DNA of 64,000 nucleotides from CAZILN01 sp964540005. GTDB taxonomy: Bacteria > Bacteroidota > Bacteroidia > Bacteroidales > SM23-62. Under the pieces are notes generated by a model. That model did no database searches. It was given only the letters and a program-made list of their open reading frames with translations, and had not been told where the DNA came from. A program made the position numbers and the translations under genes. Each line of letters opens with the position of its first letter. Positions within the stretch are counted from its first letter, which is position 1. Positions 1-6,956 of this stretch are shown piece by piece. The stretch lies in assembly GCA_964540005.1 (NCBI GenBank), contig CAZILN010000275.1, positions 14,666 to 78,665 on the forward strand, given 5' to 3'.

Positions 1-129
1 ATATTTGCTAAAATCGGTAAAAAGGGAATACACAGGCTCCAGGAAAGAGGAATGAAACTTTTTTTCAGAAAGGGGAATATACAGCAAGCGTTAGTGAATG
101 TTTTCAGAGAAGAAGGATTAGATGGATAA
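1..129 (+). CDS. C-terminal fragment of a NifX/dinitrogenase Fe-Mo cofactor-domain protein (5' end outside window)
   Basis: The first frame is open from the left edge to a TAA at 127-129, giving 42 residues. The pattern IGKKGIHRLQERGMKLFF followed by a short helix (QALVNVF) is the usual end of the NifX/NifB-C-type (Nitro_FeMo-Co) fold, in which a conserved glycine turn precedes the last strand and helix. Members outside nitrogen fixation are small, poorly characterised proteins that often sit beside iron-sulfur ATPases and radical SAM enzymes. The neighbours support the call: AmrS follows, and a second protein of this family lies at 3426-3863. Only the tail is visible, so the assignment rests on pattern resemblance and context. 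Confidence 0.5.
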   Translation: MFAKIGKKGIHRLQERGMKLFFRKGNIQQALVNVFREEGLDG

Positions 130-257
130 GTGATAAACTGGCAGAGGAAGGAAAACCGGTCATTATGGAAAATGAGGAAGGTGAACCATCTATCACGATT
201 TCTCGTATGGTAAGGGAAATCAAAGATCTATGCAATACTCGCGAGGTAATTTTATGA
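120..257 (+). other. Open coding-like stretch in a different frame, possibly the tail of an Mrp/MinD-type ATPase or a frameshifted extension
   Basis: Directly after the preceding gene the +3 frame reads ISDKLAEEGKPVIM and then SITISRMVREIKDLC before a TGA at 255-257. This composition is protein-like and loosely recalls the C-terminus of Mrp/NBP35-type ATPases (an EGKPVV-like turn, then a closing helix). There is an in-frame ATG at 165 but no good start in front of the conserved-looking part. Either it is a separate short gene, or the upstream protein once continued into it through a frameshift near 110-130. I cannot decide between these from sequence alone. Confidence 0.3.
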
Positions 258-260
258 ATT

Positions 261-1271
261 ATGATAGAAGCAATGTTATATGAAAAATTGCCCAATGAAA
301 AAGTAAAATGCAATCTTTGTGCACATCGATGTGTAATTCATAATTCTAAGAAGGGAATTTGCAGGGTAAGAGAAAATATTGGAGGGAAATTATATGTGAT
401 GAATTACGGTAAGTTAATCGTTCAGCATATAGATACGATTGAGAAAAAACCCCTATTTCATTTTTATCCCGGATCAAGTGCATATTCGATTGCAACAAAA
501 GGCTGCAATTTTCAATGTGAGTTTTGTCAGAATTATGAGATATCTCAGATACCTGTTCATGAAAATCGAATCATTGGTCCGGATTCAGTTCCCGAAGAAA
601 CTCTGGTGAAAGCAATTCAACATGGCTGTAAAAGCATTGCATATACTTATACTGAGCCAACTATTTTTTATGAATATATGTATGATGTTGCTCAATTAGC
701 TAATGAAAAAAATATTAAGAATATATTTATTACAAATGGATTTATCACATCTGAGGCGTTGCATACTATAGCTCCATATCTTGACGCTGCCAACGTTGAT
801 CTGAAATCCTTCACAAATGATTTCTATAAAAAAACCTGCAAAGGAAAGTTGCAGCCTGTGCTGGATAAAATCAAATTATTGAATCAACTGGGAATCTGGA
901 TAGAAGTTACAACTCTGGTCATTCCAACACTAAATGATACAGAGCAGGAATTTCGCTCAATAGCTGAGTTCATAATGAGTGTTAGCGGGGAGATACCCTG
1001 GCACATCAGCGCGTTTTATCCGGCCTTCAAACTTAATTATCTTCCCCCAACACCCCTTCCGGTTTTAAATCAGGCACTGAAAATTGGTCTGGAAACAGGG
1101 CTTCATTATGTCTATCTGGGTAATATGATAAATAATGTAACCGAGGATACCAGATGCCCCGGTTGTGGTCAGATATTGATTGAACGCGAAAATTTTAGCA
1201 TTATTAGAAATAGAATTCAAGAAGGCCATTGCCCGAATTGTGGCAAAAAAATAGCAGGCATAGGTATGTAA
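261..1271 (+). CDS. amrS: AmmeMemoRadiSam-type radical SAM enzyme (AmrS-like)
   Basis: 336 aa. The radical SAM motif CxxxCxxC is Cys82-Cys86-Cys89 (CNFQCEFC), binding the [4Fe-4S] cluster that cleaves S-adenosylmethionine. The N-terminus has extra cysteines (17, 20, 24, 34; CNLCAHRC) and the C-terminus has a zinc-ribbon-like pair, CPGCG and CPNCG. This arrangement and length match the family once annotated as pyruvate-formate-lyase activating enzyme-like and now called the radical SAM enzyme of the AmmeMemoRadiSam system. Its reaction is not established. No MEMO or AMMECR1 gene is visible here. A downstream ATG at 273 is an alternative start. The context of NifX-type proteins on both sides suggests a metal-cofactor or Fe-S role, which is inference. 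Confidence 0.85.
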   Translation: MIEAMLYEKLPNEKVKCNLCAHRCVIHNSKKGICRVRENIGGKLYVMNYGKLIVQHIDTIEKKPLFHFYPGSSAYSIATKGCNFQCEFCQNYEISQIPVHENRIIGPDSVPEETLVKAIQHGCKSIAYTYTEPTIFYEYMYDVAQLANEKNIKNIFITNGFITSEALHTIAPYLDAANVDLKSFTNDFYKKTCKGKLQPVLDKIKLLNQLGIWIEVTTLVIPTLNDTEQEFRSIAEFIMSVSGEIPWHISAFYPAFKLNYLPPTPLPVLNQALKIGLETGLHYVYLGNMINNVTEDTRCPGCGQILIERENFSIIRNRIQEGHCPNCGKKIAGIGM

Positions 1272-1307
1272 CACAATTTCCAAAAAAATATCAAAAAGGC
1301 TTTTTCA

Positions 1308-3197
1308 ATGCTTTTAACCATCTCTTTTCATTATGATTTTTACCCGCTTTTTGTAGTGGCCGTTATTGCTTGGATAGCACCCATACTACTTTCGCTTTTA
1401 AGACTAAAAAAAATCCCAATTATTATTATTGAGATAATATTAGGATTTCTGGCTGGAAAATTTTTGTTTGGAAATCTTAGTGAAGAAAGTTTTCTAATTC
1501 TCGATTTTCTGGCACTTTTCGGTTTTCTTTTTCTCATGTTTTTAAGTGGTCTGGCAATAGATGTTGACCAGATTATTGCCTCATTTCCCCGCAGAAAATT
1601 GACCAAGATACGTTTTCTGAAGAATCCTTTGCTGGTGGGTATTACTCAGTTTATACTCACTGTTATATTTTCGTACATGGTTTCTTTGTTCCTCGGAAAG
1701 ATTATTGATATACCATGTATCTGGTATTTTTCCCTAATTATGATTACCACCTCGGTTGCAATAGTTTTGCCCGTTCTGAAAGACCGGGGTGAAACCGGTA
1801 GCCGGTTTGGACAGATGATCATTATGGCTGCAGCAGTTGCCGACATCCTGAGTATCATATTATTTACCTTAACTGCTCATATACTAAAAAATGGTTTTCA
1901 GTTTAAGCTCATTTATATCCTGGTACTTTTTTTACTTTTTTTACTTTTCTACAAAATTATTAACGGGCTGAAAAACACCCATTTAATAAAGAAATTAGGT
2001 TATCAGTTATCACAGGCTGCTTCTCAGATCCGTATCAGAGGAGCTGTTTTGATAATCCTGATTTTTGTAGTTATCTCTCAATACATTGGGAAGGAAGTTG
2101 TATTGTTGGGTGCTTTTCTAAGCGGATTGGTATTATCTTCAATGCTACACCGCGAACGATCACTAATGTTGATTAAATTAGACGGTATGGGTTATGGTTT
2201 CTTTATCCCAATCTTTTTTATTATGGTAGGTGTTGGATTCGACCCTGTTGCACTCAATGAATTTGATAAAACTCTTATTGGGTTCCTGCTATTGCTGCTT
2301 CTATCACTTTTCGCAATAAAAGTCATACCTTCATTGCTGTGGCGTCCTTTATTTGGTTTTAGGAAAGCCATTTCCGGGGGCTTTCTGATTTCGTCAAGAT
2401 TAAGCCTGATTATTGCCGCTTCTGTAATAGGACTTGAGTTAGGTGCTATTACTCCCGGGATAAACGCCAGTATTATAATAATGGCATTGATTACCTGTTT
2501 TGTTTCCCCGGTCATTTACAACTGGATCTCACCCGGCAATCTAACAGAGAGTAAAAAAACCATTATTATTGGTGGCAGCAGCACAGGAGTCTTATTAGCA
2601 CGTCGATTGCATGCCCATGGTAAAAATGTGGTTATTATTGAATTAAATAAAATGCGCTTTCAGGAAATCAGGGATAAAGGGATCAATGTTAGACATGGTA
2701 ACGGACTTAAAAGGAATATTTACCAGGAATTAAAGATAAGTCCCGAAAACTATGTTGTAATTGAAACCGGAAATGATGAAAAAAACCTGAAGATCAGTCG
2801 AATGCTAAAAAATGAATATCAGCATAAAAAAATTATCTCGAGGATTAACCGATTTTCATTAGAACAAAGGTATAAACAAATGGGCATCGAAACAATTGAT
2901 GTTACACAGATACTGGCTTCAGCTATTGAAAACCTGATTTTTCGGCCCACTATATATCAAGCACTTGTTGAATCGTTTGAGAATTTTAGTGTTGAAGAGA
3001 TTTTAATTACCAATCGTAATATTGACGGTTTACAAATTAAAGAAATCTCTTTCCATAAAGATGCCATACTGATGATGGTCAGGCGAGGAAACAGTTTTAC
3101 TATTCCGCATGGCGAAAGTTATATAAGAACAGGTGATATTCTTTTAGTATTTGGTACTCAAACCGCTTTTGAGGATACCAGGCATAAAGTGGGATAA
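1308..3197 (+). CDS. CPA2-family monovalent cation:proton antiporter with TrkA-N and TrkA-C domains
   Basis: 629 aa. Roughly residues 1-400 are a dozen hydrophobic segments of the Na+/H+ exchanger (CPA2, Kef-type) fold. About residue 416 onward is a cytosolic RCK/TrkA-N domain starting with the nucleotide-binding turn IIIGGSSTG, followed by a TrkA-C domain ending in a GDILLVFG strand. Proteins of this build exchange K+ or Na+ for protons across the inner membrane and are gated by nucleotides bound to the RCK module. It lies 36 bp after amrS on the same strand, so the two may be cotranscribed. The ion preferred cannot be read from sequence. Confidence 0.85.
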   Translation: MLLTISFHYDFYPLFVVAVIAWIAPILLSLLRLKKIPIIIIEIILGFLAGKFLFGNLSEESFLILDFLALFGFLFLMFLSGLAIDVDQIIASFPRRKLTKIRFLKNPLLVGITQFILTVIFSYMVSLFLGKIIDIPCIWYFSLIMITTSVAIVLPVLKDRGETGSRFGQMIIMAAAVADILSIILFTLTAHILKNGFQFKLIYILVLFLLFLLFYKIINGLKNTHLIKKLGYQLSQAASQIRIRGAVLIILIFVVISQYIGKEVVLLGAFLSGLVLSSMLHRERSLMLIKLDGMGYGFFIPIFFIMVGVGFDPVALNEFDKTLIGFLLLLLLSLFAIKVIPSLLWRPLFGFRKAISGGFLISSRLSLIIAASVIGLELGAITPGINASIIIMALITCFVSPVIYNWISPGNLTESKKTIIIGGSSTGVLLARRLHAHGKNVVIIELNKMRFQEIRDKGINVRHGNGLKRNIYQELKISPENYVVIETGNDEKNLKISRMLKNEYQHKKIISRINRFSLEQRYKQMGIETIDVTQILASAIENLIFRPTIYQALVESFENFSVEEILITNRNIDGLQIKEISFHKDAILMMVRRGNSFTIPHGESYIRTGDILLVFGTQTAFEDTRHKVG

Positions 3198-3221
3198 GTC
3201 CATATACATCCTAAAGTCAAT

Positions 3222-3420
3222 GTGCCTTTAGGTTATTATAACGGACGAGCGATTGATGAGATCACCGGAACGGAGAACGAGAAGAAAGACGAATTTGTAA
3301 CAGGTCTTGGAAGAGGCCATGGTAGCGTGTAAAACCTTTATTGAATTCGATGATGGACTGGAAGTGTCACAAATCATCGCGCAGATTTGGCTCAACCTGG
3401 CCGGGTATCATAAAAACTGA
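3222..3420 (+). pseudogene. Probable remnant of a small gene, split over two frames
   Basis: Two short open stretches lie between the antiporter and the next gene. One starts at a GTG at 3222 and ends at a TAA at 3330-3332 (contains VPLGYYNGRAIDEITG). The other is in another frame, has an ATG at 3319 and a TGA at 3418-3420, and reads IEFDDGLEVSQIIAQIWLNL. They overlap near 3300-3332, as expected if a single reading frame had suffered one frameshift. Both have protein-like composition. I do not recognise the family. A chance pair of short frames is the alternative. Confidence 0.3.
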
Positions 3421-3425
3421 ATCGT

Positions 3426-3863
3426 ATGGAATTAAAGATTGCATTTGCATTGAATACGGAGGATGCCTTTGAGAAAAGGCACTTCGGGGATGCTGCCCAG
3501 TATCATATCTATGCATTGAAAGACAAGGTGTTTCAATTGGAATCCAAAGAAACTAATATCTTCAAATCAGCAGAGAAAGACATTGCCCACGGACAAAAGT
3601 CAAAAGCGGAACAGATCATTCATTTTCTGAAGCGCCGGGGCGTTTCCGTACTTGTTTCCAAGCAGTTTGGTAGTAATATCAAATACATTGTAAGCCATTT
3701 CATCCCCGTGGTGATCCGAAAAGAATCGCCAGAGGAGGTAAAAAAGATACTACTAAAACACAGCAGATGGGTGGAGGAAGAGCTGGACCGGCATCCAGAC
3801 CGGTATAAAATGTTTACCGTGGACAACGGCATTTTAAAGACAAAGGTTGAACAAAACGGATAA
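3426..3863 (+). CDS. NifX-type (dinitrogenase Fe-Mo cofactor domain) small protein
   Basis: 145 aa. It opens with the family's typical start (MELKIAFALNT, then HFGDAAQYHIYAL), an RNase-H-like fold beginning with a strand and an FGxxxxFxIY-like turn, then a long central helix and FLKRRGVSVLVSKQFG, where the family keeps a conserved glycine. Known relatives bind or carry iron or molybdenum cofactor intermediates; most members outside nif clusters have no tested function. A charged C-terminal tail (about residues 100-145) exceeds the minimal domain. It belongs to the same family as the fragment at the left edge, so this short region holds two members around AmrS and an antiporter. No nitrogenase genes are visible. 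Confidence 0.7.
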   Translation: MELKIAFALNTEDAFEKRHFGDAAQYHIYALKDKVFQLESKETNIFKSAEKDIAHGQKSKAEQIIHFLKRRGVSVLVSKQFGSNIKYIVSHFIPVVIRKESPEEVKKILLKHSRWVEEELDRHPDRYKMFTVDNGILKTKVEQNG

Positions 3864-4442
3864 GAAGTGTATTCTGCAAAACTTTAGTATAATTATTCTC
3901 ACTCTCTTTGTCCACCAATACGAAATTATATGAAATGATTTTGCCTTAAAAATCCGGACGGTAAGTTAAGCTACTAAGAGCAGTATGTTGCCAAGAAAAT
4001 ATACTTAATGCTGGATTTGAGGTCACGATGAACTGATAAATAGTATTGAGAGCAATTATAGTTCTACTGAGTAATTTCAAATATATCCAAATCCATGTTC
4101 TGACTTTGTGACGGTTGAATATAAGACGTTAATAACACAAGCACAGCTACTTAATATCCTTGGCAATAAAATGTTTTTTTTGAATCATTTGCAAACAGTA
4201 CTGAAATTGGTATTACTTAGATAAATGGGGGGATTTTGTAAATTCCTGCGAAGTTTGCAAGGAATAGGGGGTCAACATCGTCGGAATAAACAGGAAATCA
4301 AGCGATCGCAGCGAAAGTTACAAATTATGGACAGCATCCCAGGGTTTAGTATTGTTTTCCAGAACTGGAAAGGGATTTTTATCCCGGCTTTGTGGATTTC
4401 TCATCACCGTCCGGGCCGAAACCGCCATGGCTCAGCTGGGTC

Positions 4443-4468
4443 AACCTTCTTCTCCCTCGAAGAAGGTT
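4443..4468. repeat. Perfect inverted repeat, 10-bp arms with 6-nt loop
   Basis: AACCTTCTTC at 4443-4452 is the exact reverse complement of GAAGAAGGTT at 4459-4468, separated by TCCCTC. It has no T-run behind it, so a simple intrinsic terminator is not the obvious reading. It lies inside the GC-richer island. Confidence 0.75.
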
Positions 4469-4500
4469 CGAACTTCGTTCAAAACAGCCGACAAATTAAA

Positions 4501-4532
4501 TAAGCCTAAGAAGCTGAAGTTTGGTAGGCTTA
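4501..4532. repeat. Inverted repeat, 8-bp arms with 16-nt loop
   Basis: TAAGCCTA at 4501-4508 pairs with TAGGCTTA at 4525-4532. It follows the previous hairpin by 32 nt and may form part of the same folded element or of a weak terminator. Confidence 0.55.
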
Positions 4533-4807
4533 CTCGATTTTCTCACGACGTTAAAAGTATGTTTGCCTAATTTTTAAGTGCTCCCCAAAATCACCTTCCC
4601 CTTGTATTAATTAATATTCAGAACACTCATTTTTGATTGATGAAATCCAGATCCTAGAGGTATATTCTTTTGTATACTTAATATATTTATTTTGAAAATC
4701 TTTGTAAATTAATTCCTTATTAAGGATTATACGCAACAACTACTCGTTTATAATTTTGTTAGACCCAATTCTTTATAATTATCATACTGGCTCAGTTTTA
4801 AAAATCT

Positions 4808-4815
4808 TATCTTTG
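4808..4815 (+). promoter_or_regulatory. Bacteroidota -7 promoter element (TATCTTTG) for the MNT-HepT pair
   Basis: Exact match to TAnnTTTG, the -7 element of the primary sigma factor in Bacteroidota. The last G is only 7 nt before the ATG at 4823, so the transcript would start at or within about 3 nt of the start codon (leaderless or nearly so). Confidence 0.55.
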
Positions 4816-4822
4816 TTCAAGT

Positions 4823-5110
4823 ATGAACAGAAAGGAAATAGATACAGCTATCATTAACTACTTAGAGCCATTTGGGCCTAAGAGGATTGGAATATTTGGT
4901 TCGGTCGCAAGAAATGAAGAAACTAACGATAGCGATATTGACATCCTAATCAGATTTGGGAATGTACCCACCTTATTAGAATTCGTGCGAATGGAAAGAG
5001 AACTCACTCATATTTTAGGACGTAAAGTAGATCTAGTATCTGAAGGTGCATTAACCAATAAAAGACTAAAAACATACATTTTACAGGACCTTCAAATCAT
5101 TTTTGAATGA
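4823..5110 (+). CDS. MNT-type nucleotidyltransferase, antitoxin of a HepT/MNT toxin-antitoxin pair
   Basis: 95 aa, the usual length of minimal nucleotidyltransferases. The catalytic motif GSVAR (Gly26-Ser27) followed by SDIDIL gives metal-binding Asp38 and Asp40, and Asp70 in KVDLVS is the likely third carboxylate. In characterised HepT/MntA systems the MNT protein neutralises its partner by transferring AMP groups to a tyrosine of the toxin. The stop overlaps the start of the toxin gene by 4 bp (ATGA), so the two are translationally coupled. The AT-rich flanks and the lack of other links to neighbours fit a mobile accessory pair. Confidence 0.88.
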   Translation: MNRKEIDTAIINYLEPFGPKRIGIFGSVARNEETNDSDIDILIRFGNVPTLLEFVRMERELTHILGRKVDLVSEGALTNKRLKTYILQDLQIIFE

Positions 5111-5430
5111 AAGATGATTTAGTCTATATCGAGCATATTCAATCAAGTATAAAAAGGATTAGGAGCTATATTATAGGACTGAATCAAGACTCATTTCTTG
5201 AAAACCATATGGTCCAAGATGCTATCGTAAGACAACTTGAGATAATTGGTGAAGCCACGAAAAAGATTTCTCAAGATTTTAGAAATAAACACCAGGATAT
5301 TCCTTGGAAAGATATGGCTGCAATGAGGGATAAGTTAATCCATGACTATATTGAGGTTGATTTCAAAATGGTCTGGAATACTGCTACAATCGACATCCCT
5401 AATCTTGAACGACTCATGGAGGGATTATAA
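5107..5430 (+). CDS. HepT-like HEPN-domain ribonuclease toxin (DUF86)
   Basis: 107 aa, all helical. The HEPN active-site motif RX4HXY is intact: Arg74, His79 and Tyr81 in RDKLIHDY. HEPN RNases of this type cut RNA with the Arg/His pair, and the tyrosine is the residue modified by the MNT partner in studied systems. It overlaps the antitoxin gene by 4 bp. The preceding segment (VRQLEIIGEATKKIS) is typical of DUF86. Nothing indicates inactivation. Substrate RNA is unknown. Confidence 0.88.
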   Translation: MKDDLVYIEHIQSSIKRIRSYIIGLNQDSFLENHMVQDAIVRQLEIIGEATKKISQDFRNKHQDIPWKDMAAMRDKLIHDYIEVDFKMVWNTATIDIPNLERLMEGL

Positions 5431-5882
5431 AGAACAGGGTCTAGCAAGGTGCATACGGTCAATTGGTTTGTCACGCATCTTGCACTGCAAACCACATGTT
5501 GACTGGCATCCCAAAATCCACTAACTTTAGTGAAGTAACCAGTTTAAAACGTTTGAAACAGCAACATGCGCGCCATGGTGCCCGGACGCCTGTGGGCGCC
5601 GATAAAAAGGCACCTGCTGAGATTGGCGGGAATACCGGCAAAACTCTGCTATGAGTTTCAATTACGGAAACCCTTTTTTGTGGATAAAATGCTGGAATAG
5701 CTTTATTATACAATTCTTCGATAAAGGATATGAATTTTTCGAAGAGCCCCTGGCGGAGTCCGATTATCATAGAATAAAAGAGATGTCAAACCAATGGTTT
5801 TGATATCTCTGCACATGCCCGTCCCATGGAGGATCTGCCGTGAGAAATCCTCTCTTACATTAACATTTATTGGCGATAGCAC
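5431..5882. other. Intergenic region between convergent genes
   Basis: About 450 bp. Open frames exist on both strands (for example 5471-5770 minus) but none has a recognisable domain, and they overlap each other, so I treat them as chance. GGTGCC near 5577 and GGCACC about 30 nt later form a possible stem. The one clear element is the hairpin at 5779-5810. Confidence 0.5.
5779..5810. terminator. Hairpin, candidate bidirectional terminator
   Basis: AGAGATGTCAAACC (5779-5792) pairs with GGTTTTGATATCTCT (5796-5810) over nearly its whole length, with one G-U pair and one bulge and a 3-nt loop. It sits between the convergent hepT gene and the minus-strand hydrolase. There is no strong T-run, so termination is inferred from stem and position. 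Confidence 0.45.
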
Positions 5883-6899
5883 TTATTGATCCAGAAACTC
5901 AAGTATTTTTTCACTTACAATTTTAGGATAGGTCAGTAATAAACAATGACCTGTGTTTGGAATTACTTCAGTTTGAATATCCGGAGCTATCATGTTTAAG
6001 TGATCGACTGCATCTTTTACCGAATACAGCTTCTCATTTTCACCAACAAGGTATAGAACAGGGACAATTATATGCTGTAATTCTTCATTGGGTATAACTG
6101 TCATACTTATAGGAATCTTGGGCTTAAAACTACGTATGGCAATACTTATTGCATCCAGCCTGCCTTCAGCCATTCTTATTCCATCTTCAGTTTGAACCAT
6201 ATCCTCACAGGTCCAGAATAATGCACTTTTTGCCAGATACCTAAAAGGGATCAGACCGGTTAAAGCTCTCTTTTCGAATTCCTTACTGCAGGGGTAAACC
6301 GTATAAGCAGGAGATAATAACACTGCTTTATTTAACCTGTGCGGATAATGCACTAGAAACTGGCCGGCGACCCAGCCTCCGTATGAATATCCTACAAGGT
6401 TGATATTGTTTTCCAGCCCAAGCTCGGTAAAAAGTTCATCGAGCCATTTTACATAATCTTCAGGACCGCTCATCCGTCTTGTGTAAATACTGCGGCCAAA
6501 GTCATATATCTGGTCCAGGGCATAAACCCTGTAATCCTCTGACAATTCCTCAATATTGTTCTTCCATATCAGGGATGTAGCACCGCCGCCCGGCAGCAGC
6601 ACAATTGGTGGATCATCTGCAGAACCGTTAATCCGTACAAATGTCTGTCCATAGGAAGTGGTTATCATTTTATCCTCTGAATCTGAAGGCCAATCCTCAG
6701 CTCTTGCATCATAATACTCCAGGTATTTCTCCCGGACCCTTTCTGACCTGAAAGGATGATAATCATTAATCTCAAAAGCAGCCGGTCCGCGCAAGAATGA
6801 CAGGTAGGCCCAAGAGTAAGTAGTCAGGCACAATAATAAAATTGCCCCGGTTCCAATAAGTATATATTTTAGTATTACTGTTAGCAGAGATTTTTTCAA
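5883..6899 (-). CDS. Membrane-anchored alpha/beta hydrolase
   Basis: 338 aa. An N-terminal hydrophobic segment (about residues 8-32) should anchor it or act as a signal peptide. The hydrolase fold shows the oxyanion-hole strand LLPGGGA (101-107), the nucleophile elbow GYSYGG with Ser172, a likely acid in LVGENEKL, and the catalytic His318 in NTGHCLLL. This is a complete Ser-acid-His triad. The substrate is not predictable. The start is a TTG with no Shine-Dalgarno; the next methionine would remove the hydrophobic segment and the region before the core, so TTG is preferred. It lies 57 bp downstream of the HAMP-GAF sensor on the same strand. Confidence 0.75.
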   Translation of the reverse strand: MKKSLLTVILKYILIGTGAILLLCLTTYSWAYLSFLRGPAAFEINDYHPFRSERVREKYLEYYDARAEDWPSDSEDKMITTSYGQTFVRINGSADDPPIVLLPGGGATSLIWKNNIEELSEDYRVYALDQIYDFGRSIYTRRMSGPEDYVKWLDELFTELGLENNINLVGYSYGGWVAGQFLVHYPHRLNKAVLLSPAYTVYPCSKEFEKRALTGLIPFRYLAKSALFWTCEDMVQTEDGIRMAEGRLDAISIAIRSFKPKIPISMTVIPNEELQHIIVPVLYLVGENEKLYSVKDAVDHLNMIAPDIQTEVIPNTGHCLLLTYPKIVSEKILEFLDQ

Positions 6900-6956
6900 T
6901 TATTCGGAGGATTTTTGCCAGGTATGGGTTTTCTGTAATTGATTTATACTTGATGT

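Larger units (their letters stand above)
3864..4807. other. Long intergenic region without a convincing gene
   Basis: About 940 bp. 3864-4220 is AT-rich with stops in every frame; I see nothing in it. 4225-4570 is markedly richer in G and C, has two overlapping open frames on the + strand without recognisable domains, and carries two inverted repeats (listed separately). 4571-4807 is AT-rich again and leads into the promoter of the toxin-antitoxin pair. The compositional island could be a structured RNA, a decayed insertion or a gene relic; no transposase or terminal repeats were found. Confidence 0.6.

Noticed and set aside
4478..4532. Resemblance to an integron attC site
   Set aside because: The required end motifs and core-site triplets are absent; no integrase or cassette array is seen.
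4225..4570. Two overlapping + strand open frames as possible genes
   Set aside because: No domain, overlapping frames, hairpins inside; kept only as an unexplained island.
5463..5770. Open frames on both strands between hepT and the hydrolase
   Set aside because: They overlap each other, lack promoter and domain, and look like chance.
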